Assembly: GCF_001022965.1 (NCBI RefSeq)
Contig: NZ_LECZ01000026.1
Coordinates: forward strand, 434,001 to 498,000
Direction of reading: 5' to 3'
Length of the DNA: 64,000 bases
DNA from: Enterobacter genomosp. O
GTDB lineage: Bacteria; Pseudomonadota; Gammaproteobacteria; Enterobacterales; Enterobacteriaceae
Shown: positions 56,030 through 64,000 of the stretch, one piece after another
How positions within the stretch are numbered: the first letter of the stretch is position 1
Layout: each line of letters starts with the position of its first letter
Made by a program: the position numbers and the translations under genes
Notes under the pieces: generated by a model
Told to the model about the DNA's origin: nothing
The model's database searches: none
What the model saw: the letters and a program-made list of their open reading frames with translations, nothing else

Positions 56030-56950
56030 ATGAACACTATTATTCTACCGAAAACACAGCACCTCGTGGTATTTCAGGAAGTCATTAAAAGTGGCTCCAT
56101 AGGTTCTGCGGCAAGACAGCTGGGCCTGACGCAGCCCGCCGTCAGCAAAATCATCAGCGATATCGAATCCTACTTTGGCGTGGAAGTGATGGTGCGCAAA
56201 AACACCGGCGTAAAACTCACTGCCGCGGGCCAGGTTCTGCTCTCATACTCCGAGTCGATCACCCGTGAGATGAAAAACATGGTGAGCGAAATCAACAGCC
56301 TGAGCTTCAGCACCGTCATGGACGTCTCCTTTGGCTATCCGTCGCTGATCGGCTTTACCTTCCTGTCCGAGATGATCAAAAAATTTAAGGAAGTGTTCCC
56401 GAAAGCACGCGTCTCGATGTATGAAGCGCAGCTGTCGTCTTTCCTGCCGGCCATTCGCGACGGTCGGCTGGATTTTGCCATCGGTACGCTGAGCGATGAA
56501 ATGCTGCTGCAGGATCTGCACGTCGAGCCGCTGTTTGAGTCCGAGTTTGTGCTGGTCGCCAGCAAGTCACGAACGTGCACCGGCCCGACGACACTGGCAT
56601 CGCTCACGCACGAGCAGTGGGTGATGCCGCAAACCGATATGGGCTACTACAAAGAACTTCTGACTACTCTGCAAGACAACCACATCAGCATTGAAAACAT
56701 CGTCCAGACCGATTCCGTCGTCACCATTTATAACCTTGTGCTGAATGCCGATTATCTGACGGTCATTCCCCGCGACATGATTGCCCCGTTCGGTTCAGAC
56801 CAGTTTATTGTCCTGCCGGTAGAAGATGAATTACCCGTGGCGCGTTATGCTGCCGTGTGGTCGAAAAATTACAGAATTAAAAAATCGGCGTCAGTATTAG
56901 TTGAGCTGGCAAAACAATATGCCTCACTCACCAGCGAAAGACGACGATGA
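56030..56950 (+). CDS. tdcA: LysR-type activator of the tdc operon, TdcA
   Basis: Encodes 306 residues (E. coli 312). The N-terminal helix-turn-helix is in GSIGSAARQLGLTQPAVSKIISDIE (residues 22-46). The C-terminal effector domain has VSFGYPSLIG, DFAIGTLSDEM and NLVLNADYLTVIPRDM. The protein ends in ERRR, a few residues shorter than in E. coli. It is the first gene of the operon it activates, as in E. coli, and tdcB follows after about 115 bp. Confidence 0.95.
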   Translation: MNTIILPKTQHLVVFQEVIKSGSIGSAARQLGLTQPAVSKIISDIESYFGVEVMVRKNTGVKLTAAGQVLLSYSESITREMKNMVSEINSLSFSTVMDVSFGYPSLIGFTFLSEMIKKFKEVFPKARVSMYEAQLSSFLPAIRDGRLDFAIGTLSDEMLLQDLHVEPLFESEFVLVASKSRTCTGPTTLASLTHEQWVMPQTDMGYYKELLTTLQDNHISIENIVQTDSVVTIYNLVLNADYLTVIPRDMIAPFGSDQFIVLPVEDELPVARYAAVWSKNYRIKKSASVLVELAKQYASLTSERRR

Positions 56951-57066
56951 TGTATTAATCCCCTGAGAAGTATTAAACCTTTATAAAAACACCCAGAGTT
57001 TATTTTAACAATGCTCTGATACCCTGACTTTGCCCGAAAAGAATGAATTATTATAACGAGGATATT

Positions 57067-58056
57067 ATGCACATTACCTACGATCTCCCGGTAACGATTG
57101 AAGATATTCAGGATGCCAGAAAACGGCTGGCAGGAAAGGTATATAAAACGGGTATGCCGCGCTCGAATTATCTCAGCGAACGCTGTAAGGGCGAAATATT
57201 CCTGAAATTTGAAAACATGCAGCGTACCGGTTCGTTTAAGATCCGCGGTGCGTTTAACAAATTAAGCTCGCTGACCGATGCTGAAAAACGCAAAGGCGTG
57301 GTCGCCTGCTCCGCGGGAAACCACGCGCAGGGGGTGTCTCTCTCCTGCGCCATGCTGGGCATTGACGGCAAAGTGGTGATGCCAATGGGCGCGCCGAAGT
57401 CCAAAGTGGCCGCGACCCGCGACTACTCTGCGGAGGTGGTGCTGCACGGCGAGAACTTTAACGACACCATCGCCAAAGTCAGCGAAATCGTCGAGCTGGA
57501 AGGGCGTATTTTTATTCCACCTTACGATGACGCCAAAGTGATCGCCGGGCAGGGCACCATCGGTCTGGAAATTCTTGAAGATCTATACGATGTGGATAAC
57601 GTCATTGTGCCAATCGGCGGCGGCGGCTTAATTGCCGGGATCGCGACGGCGATTAAATCCATCAACCCCACCATTAATATTATCGGCGTGCAGTCAGAAA
57701 ATGTTCACGGCATGGCGGCATCGTATCAGGCGGGAGAAATTATAAACCATCGCGTCACCGGTACATTAGCCGACGGTTGCGATGTCTCTCGTCCGGGTAA
57801 ATTAACCTTCGAAATTGTTCGTGAATTAGTCGATGACATTGTGCTGGTCAGCGAAAACAACATTCGCGACAGCATGATTGCGCTTATTCAGCGAAATAAA
57901 GTGGTGACGGAAGGTGCCGGTGCGCTGGCCTGTGCCGCGTTATTAAGCGGCAAGCTTGACCACTATATTCAGGGTCGTAAAACCGTCTGCATTATTTCCG
58001 GCGGTAATATCGATCTCTCTCGTGTTTCCCAAATTACCGGCTTCGTTGACGCATAA
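57067..58056 (+). CDS. tdcB: Catabolic threonine dehydratase TdcB
   Basis: Encodes 329 residues starting [14 protein letters not shown]; a frame opening at 57043 adds eight residues without support. Pyridoxal phosphate Lys58 is in RTGSFKIRG, and the phosphate-binding GGGGLIAGI follows near 185. The AMP-activated anaerobic enzyme turns threonine into 2-oxobutyrate and ammonia, and also acts on serine. It has no C-terminal ACT domain, unlike biosynthetic IlvA. Confidence 0.96.
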   Translation: MHITYDLPVTIEDIQDARKRLAGKVYKTGMPRSNYLSERCKGEIFLKFENMQRTGSFKIRGAFNKLSSLTDAEKRKGVVACSAGNHAQGVSLSCAMLGIDGKVVMPMGAPKSKVAATRDYSAEVVLHGENFNDTIAKVSEIVELEGRIFIPPYDDAKVIAGQGTIGLEILEDLYDVDNVIVPIGGGGLIAGIATAIKSINPTINIIGVQSENVHGMAASYQAGEIINHRVTGTLADGCDVSRPGKLTFEIVRELVDDIVLVSENNIRDSMIALIQRNKVVTEGAGALACAALLSGKLDHYIQGRKTVCIISGGNIDLSRVSQITGFVDA

Positions 58057-58062
58057 AGGTGA

Positions 58063-59397
<1,335 letters not shown>

Positions 59398-59426
59398 CCA
59401 AAGCTCAGGAAGAGCGGAGTCACATG

Positions 59427-60635
59427 ATGAATGAGTTTCCGGTTGTACTGGTTATTAACTGCGGTTCGTCCTCCGTTAAGTTTTCGGTGCTTGATGCCGG
59501 CAGCTGTGACGCCCTGCTGACGGGCATTGCGGACGGTATCAACACTGAAAAGGCCTTTATTTCCGTGAACGGGGGTGAGCCGGCCAGGCTGGCTCACCAT
59601 GACTACGAAGGGGCGCTGGCAGCCATCGCCCTGGAGCTGGAGAAGCGTAACCTGATGAGCAGCGTGGCCTTAATTGGCCACCGCATTGCTCACGGCGGCG
59701 ACCTCTTCAGCGAGTCGACCCTGATTACGGAAGAGGTCATTGAGCAGATCCGCCAGGTTTCGCCGCTGGCGCCGCTGCATAACTACGCCAACCTGAGCGG
59801 CGTGGAAGCCGCAGAGCGCCTGTTCCCGGGCGTGCAGCAGGTTGCGGTGTTCGATACCAGCTTCCACCAGACGCTGCCGCCGCAGGCGTATCTGTACGGA
59901 TTGCCATACCGCTATTTTGAAGAGCTGGGCGTGCGTCGTTACGGCTTTCACGGTACCTCTCACCGCTACGTGGCCGGGCAGGCGCAGGCGCTTCTCGGGC
60001 TGTCCCCCGATGACAGCGGCCTGGTGATTGCCCATCTCGGCAACGGGGCTTCCATCTGCGCGGTGCGCAATGGCGAAAGCGTGGATACCTCCATGGGGAT
60101 GACGCCCCTGGAAGGGCTGGTGATGGGCACGCGCTGCGGCGACGTGGATTTTGGCGCAATGGCGTGGATTGCCCAGCAAACCGGCCAGTCGTTTGAGGAT
60201 CTGGAGCGGGTGGTCAACAAAGAGTCGGGGCTGCTTGGCATCTCCGGCATCTCTTCAGACCTGCGGGCGCTTGAGAAAGCCTGGCACGCGGGCAATGAAC
60301 GGGCCCAGCTGGCGATCCAGACCTTTGTGCACCGTATTGCACGTCACATTGCCGGTCACGCGGCGTCGCTGCACCGCCTGGATGGAGTGATCTTTACCGG
60401 CGGCATCGGCGAGAACTCAACGCTTGTCCGCGCCCTGGTGGCGGAACGCCTGAAGGTGTTTGGCATTGTCCTCGACGACGCCAAAAATGCCCTGCCGGGC
60501 AGCGCGGGTGAGCGCGTCATCAGCACCGAGTCGTCCCGCGTGGCCTGCGCGGTTGTCCCTACCAACGAAGAAAAAATGATCGCGCTGGACGCCCTCCGTC
60601 TTGGGAAGGTTACCCCGGCTGCGGCTTACGCCTGA
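59427..60635 (+). CDS. tdcD: Propionate/acetate kinase TdcD
   Basis: Encodes 402 residues from [19 protein letters not shown]; an adjacent ATG just upstream gives MMNEF and is also possible. The acetate kinase family signatures [24 protein letters not shown] and FTGGIGENS are all present. It makes ATP from propionyl-P or acetyl-P, the energy-yielding step of the pathway. It begins about 30 bp after tdcC. Confidence 0.96.
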   Translation: MNEFPVVLVINCGSSSVKFSVLDAGSCDALLTGIADGINTEKAFISVNGGEPARLAHHDYEGALAAIALELEKRNLMSSVALIGHRIAHGGDLFSESTLITEEVIEQIRQVSPLAPLHNYANLSGVEAAERLFPGVQQVAVFDTSFHQTLPPQAYLYGLPYRYFEELGVRRYGFHGTSHRYVAGQAQALLGLSPDDSGLVIAHLGNGASICAVRNGESVDTSMGMTPLEGLVMGTRCGDVDFGAMAWIAQQTGQSFEDLERVVNKESGLLGISGISSDLRALEKAWHAGNERAQLAIQTFVHRIARHIAGHAASLHRLDGVIFTGGIGENSTLVRALVAERLKVFGIVLDDAKNALPGSAGERVISTESSRVACAVVPTNEEKMIALDALRLGKVTPAAAYA

Positions 60636-60650
60636 TAAAGCGAGAATAAG

Positions 60651-62945
60651 ATGAAAGTAACAATCGATACGGGCGTCGCGCCCTACAGCGACGCATGGGC
60701 CGGGTTTCGCGGTGAAGAATGGAAAGACACCGTCAACGTGCGCGATTTTATTCAGCATAACTACACCCCTTATGACGGCGACGAAGCTTTCCTCGCGCAG
60801 GCGACGCCAGCAACGACGGCGCTGTGGCAGAAGGTAATGGTCGGCATTCGCCAGGAGAATGCCACCCACGCCCCGGTGGATTTTGACACCAACATCGCCA
60901 CCACCATTACTGCGCACGGGCCAGGCTATATCGACCAGGATCTGGAGACGATTGTTGGCCTGCAAACCGATAAACCGCTGAAGCGCGCCCTGCACCCGTA
61001 CGGTGGGATCAACATGATCCGCAGCTCGTTCGAAGCCTACGGCCGCGAGATGGATCCGCAGTTCGAATATCTGTTTACCGATCTGCGCAAAACCCACAAC
61101 CAGGGCGTTTTTGACGTGTATTCGCCGGAGATGATGCGCTGCCGTAAATCCGGCGTGCTGACCGGTTTGCCGGACGGCTACGGGCGCGGGCGCATCATCG
61201 GCGACTATCGCCGCGTGGCGCTGTACGGGATCGCTTATCTGGTGCGCGAGCGTGAACTGCAGTTTGCCGATCTGCAGGGCAGGCTGGAGCGCGGGGAAGA
61301 TCTCGAGGCGACGATCCGCCTGCGTGAGGAGCTGGCGGAGCACAAACGCGCGCTGCTGCAGATCCAGCAGATGGCGGCGAACTACGGCTTTGATATCTCA
61401 CGTCCGGCGATGAACGCTCAGGAAGCGGTGCAGTGGGTCTATTTTGCCTACCTTGCGGCCGTGAAATCCCAGAACGGCGGGGCGATGTCGCTGGGGCGCA
61501 CGGCCTCGTTCCTCGATATCTACATTGAACGCGACATGCAGGCCGGGCGTCTGAATGAAGTTCAGGCGCAGGAGCTGATCGACCACTTCATTATGAAGAT
61601 CCGCATGGTGCGCTTCCTGCGCACGCCGGAGTTCGACACGCTCTTCTCCGGCGATCCGATCTGGGCGACGGAAGTGATCGGCGGCATGGGGCTGGACGGC
61701 CGCACGCTGGTGACCAAAAACAGCTTCCGCTATCTGCACACGCTGCACACCATGGGGCCTGCGCCGGAACCGAACCTGACGATCCTCTGGTCAGAACAGC
61801 TGCCGATCGCGTTCAAGAAATACGCCGCGCAGGTATCCATCGTCACCTCGTCGCTGCAGTATGAGAATGACGACCTGATGCGTGCCGACTTCAACAGCGA
61901 CGATTACGCCATTGCCTGCTGCGTCAGCCCGATGGTGATCGGCAAGCAGATGCAGTTCTTTGGCGCCCGCGCCAACCTCGCTAAAACGCTGCTGTACGCG
62001 ATCAACGGCGGGGTGGACGAGAAGCTGAAGATTCAGGTCGGTCCGAAAACCGAACCGCTGCTGGATGACGTGCTGGACTACGACACCGTGATGGCGAGCC
62101 TCGATCACTTTATGGACTGGCTGGCGGTGCAGTACATCAGCGCGCTGAATCTCATTCACTACATGCACGACAAGTACAGTTATGAAGCCTCGCTGATGGC
62201 GCTGCACGACCGGGACGTCTATCGCACCATGGCCTGCGGCATTGCTGGCCTGTCGGTGGCGGCGGATTCCCTGTCCGCCATTAAATACGCCACGGTAAAA
62301 CCGGTGCGCGACCACACCGGTCTGGCGGTCGACTTTGTGATAGAAGGGGACTACCCGCAGTACGGCAACAACGACGACCGCGTGGACAGCATCGCCTGCG
62401 ACCTGGTGGAGCGCTTTATGAAGAAAATTCAGGCGCTGCCCACCTACCGCAACGCGGTGCCGACCCAGTCGATCCTGACCATTACCTCCAACGTGGTTTA
62501 CGGCCAGAAGACCGGCAACACGCCGGATGGACGTCGCGGCGGCACGCCGTTTGCGCCAGGCGCAAACCCGATGCACGGCCGCGACAGAAAAGGGGCGGTG
62601 GCCTCGTTAACGTCGGTTGCCAAGCTGCCGTTCACGTATGCAAAAGATGGGATCTCGTACACCTTCTCCATCGTGCCGCAGGCGCTGGGCAAGGACGAGC
62701 TGGTGCGCAAAACCAACCTGGTGGGGCTGCTGGACGGGTATTTCCATCACGAAGCGGCCATCGAGGGGGGGCAGCATCTTAACGTCAACGTCATGAACCG
62801 GGAAATGCTGCTGGATGCCATTGCGCATCCCGAGAATTACCCGAACCTGACGATCCGCGTGTCAGGCTATGCGGTGCGGTTTAACGCCCTGACGCGCGAG
62901 CAGCAGCAGGATGTGATTTCAAGGACGTTTACGCATTCCATCTGA
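60651..62945 (+). CDS. tdcE: 2-ketobutyrate formate-lyase/pyruvate formate-lyase 4, TdcE
   Basis: Encodes 764 residues. The catalytic Cys-Cys pair is at 423-424 ([10 protein letters not shown]), and the glycyl radical is Gly739 in [10 protein letters not shown], both intact. It cleaves 2-oxobutyrate to propionyl-CoA and formate, and pyruvate likewise. It needs the PflA activase encoded elsewhere. It is the last gene of the operon here; a terminator follows directly. Confidence 0.97.
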   Translation: MKVTIDTGVAPYSDAWAGFRGEEWKDTVNVRDFIQHNYTPYDGDEAFLAQATPATTALWQKVMVGIRQENATHAPVDFDTNIATTITAHGPGYIDQDLETIVGLQTDKPLKRALHPYGGINMIRSSFEAYGREMDPQFEYLFTDLRKTHNQGVFDVYSPEMMRCRKSGVLTGLPDGYGRGRIIGDYRRVALYGIAYLVRERELQFADLQGRLERGEDLEATIRLREELAEHKRALLQIQQMAANYGFDISRPAMNAQEAVQWVYFAYLAAVKSQNGGAMSLGRTASFLDIYIERDMQAGRLNEVQAQELIDHFIMKIRMVRFLRTPEFDTLFSGDPIWATEVIGGMGLDGRTLVTKNSFRYLHTLHTMGPAPEPNLTILWSEQLPIAFKKYAAQVSIVTSSLQYENDDLMRADFNSDDYAIACCVSPMVIGKQMQFFGARANLAKTLLYAINGGVDEKLKIQVGPKTEPLLDDVLDYDTVMASLDHFMDWLAVQYISALNLIHYMHDKYSYEASLMALHDRDVYRTMACGIAGLSVAADSLSAIKYATVKPVRDHTGLAVDFVIEGDYPQYGNNDDRVDSIACDLVERFMKKIQALPTYRNAVPTQSILTITSNVVYGQKTGNTPDGRRGGTPFAPGANPMHGRDRKGAVASLTSVAKLPFTYAKDGISYTFSIVPQALGKDELVRKTNLVGLLDGYFHHEAAIEGGQHLNVNVMNREMLLDAIAHPENYPNLTIRVSGYAVRFNALTREQQQDVISRTFTHSI

Positions 62946-62960
62946 TGCTAATGATGCCTC

Positions 62961-62990
62961 ATGCCCCCTCAGCGCAGGGGGCATTTTTTT
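62961..62990 (+). terminator. Terminator of the tdc operon
   Basis: ATGCCCCCT/AGGGGGCAT stem with a short CAGCGC loop and seven T residues, 15 bp after the tdcE stop. It shows that the operon stops here and does not run on into tdcF or tdcG. Confidence 0.85.
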
Positions 62991-63097
62991 GCCCGCTAAA
63001 CATACAAAATTGTTTATATAATTACTCACACATATTCATCCGCTCTTGAAAAACAATACGCCTGCTTTCCCCTATAACAGAATGTAAGGACAGTAAG

Positions 63098-63508
63098 ATG
63101 ATGAAAATGACCCGTATTGCGTTGGCCGCCGCCGCGCTGGCCCTGTGCAGTTTTACGGCGCAGGCCGCGAACGTTGAGGCTGCTCCTTCTCCATCGCAGG
63201 ATCCGCTGGTTCAGCACCTGAAGCTCAGCAATGAGCAGGTGAAGAAGATTGAAGATCTGCATAAGCAGCTGGAACAAAATGTCAGCAAAATTCCGATGAC
63301 GGGCGTGAAGGACGGGGCGCTTATCGACATGTTCCAGGCGGGTAAATGGGACGAAAGTACGGTGAAAAGCCAGCTTACCGCATTCAGCAAAATTGAAGAG
63401 CAGACCCGTTATTACCGCGTGAAGTATTACTTCGACGTCAGCCAGGTATTGACGCCGGAGCAGCGCAAGCAGATCAGAACCGATATGGCTAACGCGCTGG
63501 CAGAGTGA
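63098..63508 (+). CDS. Small secreted Spy/CpxP-like protein
   Basis: Encodes 136 residues, starting MMKMTRIALAAAALALCSFTAQAA, a clear signal peptide with cleavage after AQA. The mature part (about 112 residues) is helical and ends with LTPEQRKQIRTDM, the LTxxQ motif of the Spy/CpxP group; LKLSNEQVKKIEDLHKQLEQ is a diverged first copy. A periplasmic chaperone-like role is suggested but not shown. It has no counterpart that I recognise in the E. coli tdc region. Confidence 0.75.
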   Translation: MMKMTRIALAAAALALCSFTAQAANVEAAPSPSQDPLVQHLKLSNEQVKKIEDLHKQLEQNVSKIPMTGVKDGALIDMFQAGKWDESTVKSQLTAFSKIEEQTRYYRVKYYFDVSQVLTPEQRKQIRTDMANALAE

Positions 63509-63550
63509 TTTCGTCGTCGCGTACGGCGCTGGATGATTCTGCCGTAGCTC

Positions 63551-63597
63551 GATCGGTCCCCTCTCCCACAGGGAGAGGGTTAGGGTGAGGGCGTTCT
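63551..63597. repeat. Nested palindromic repeat, second copy
   Basis: CCCTCTCCC/GGGAGAGGG followed by TTAGGGTGAGGG repeats the element found after agaR at 51226. It lies between the Spy-like gene and convergent yhaK. Confidence 0.65.
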
Positions 63598-64000
63598 CTA
63601 AACCGGTAAATCAATCAGCAGCGCGCGCAGCGGCGTATCCGCCACCAGCGTGATATTCGCTTCATCACGAATAAACGCCCCGTCGCCGCAGGTGAGCGCT
63701 TCTTTCTCTTCCGCGTGCGTCACCGCATGCACCGTGCCGTGAATCGACTGCAGGTAGGCGCGCGGCCCGTGAAGCTGGAAGCTCGCCTGTTCACCTTTCT
63801 TCAGCTCGATATGGTGCAGCCACACCTGCTGGCGCAGCTGCAGACTACCTTTGCTGCCGTCCGGGGACGCGATCAGCTGCTGCTTATCGCCCGTTAAATC
63901 TAACTTCTGTGCCAGCGGATTTTCCCGCTCGGGGCAGGCATCAAGCCACAGCTGCATACGGGTCAGCGTTTTGTCTTTGCTGAGGTTATGCTCGCTGTAG
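63598..64000 (-). CDS. yhaK: Pirin-like cupin protein YhaK, 3' part (partial)
   Basis: The minus-strand frame is open to the window edge and covers about the last 133 residues, beginning YSEHNLSKDKTLTRMQLWLDACPERENPL and ending LRALLIDLPV, closely like E. coli YhaK. It is a bicupin of the pirin family that responds to nitroso-redox state in E. coli. The N-terminal cupin lies outside. The ATG at 63957 is internal, not the true start. Confidence 0.93.
   Translation of the reverse strand, partial: YSEHNLSKDKTLTRMQLWLDACPERENPLAQKLDLTGDKQQLIASPDGSKGSLQLRQQVWLHHIELKKGEQASFQLHGPRAYLQSIHGTVHAVTHAEEKEALTCGDGAFIRDEANITLVADTPLRALLIDLPV

Overview
The window is a chromosomal segment of a member of the Enterobacteriaceae, most likely Enterobacter or a close relative. 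Most proteins match their Escherichia coli counterparts almost residue for residue, often at identical length, and gene order follows the E. coli 69-71 minute region with local differences. Those differences are a PmrA/PmrB-type two-component pair between obgE and dacB, an intact N-acetylgalactosamine operon that ends in a secreted glycosidase, and shortened gar and tdc operons. No prophage, insertion sequence, integrase or CRISPR array was seen.

Layout: 1-7,250 holds the 5' end of ispB, the rplU-rpmA-yhbE-obgE unit, the pmrBA pair, dacB and greA. 7,250-13,250 holds yhbY, then rlmE-ftsH-folP-glmM-secG. 13,250-15,210 holds tRNA-Leu(GAG), argG with upstream ARG boxes, and an initiator tRNA. 15,400-27,450 is the translation and RNA-metabolism superoperon (rimP-nusA-infB-rbfA-truB-rpsO-pnp), followed by nlpI, the tiny gene yrbN and the cold-shock helicase gene deaD. 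27,500-40,900 holds mtr, yhbW, the anaerobic ubiquinone genes ubiV/ubiU and ubiT, several small stress or repair genes, yraQ, and the envelope and replication cluster lpoA-yraN-diaA-dolP with divergent rsmI.

40,900-51,230 is the aga regulon. Its genes encode one mannose-family PTS (AgaV, AgaW, AgaE, AgaF), GalNAc-6-P deacetylase (AgaA), the AgaS deaminase/isomerase, both subunits of tagatose-bisphosphate aldolase (KbaY, KbaZ) and the repressor AgaR. Together they would convert external GalNAc to triose phosphates, with phosphofructokinase supplied from elsewhere. The E. coli agaBCDI genes are missing, and in their place is a signal-peptide glycoside hydrolase that could release the amino sugar. 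Repeated AgaR-type boxes flank both transcription starts.

51,230-55,400 holds garD, garL, garR and rnpB (RNase P RNA); garP and garK are absent. 55,400-63,000 holds tdcABCDE for anaerobic threonine/serine degradation to propionate or acetate with ATP gain, preceded by a long AT-rich control region with a good CRP site; tdcF and tdcG are absent. The window ends with a small Spy/CpxP-like periplasmic protein and the 3' part of the pirin-like gene yhaK. The window is mainly conserved core genome. The most unusual item is the secreted glycosidase joined to the GalNAc operon.
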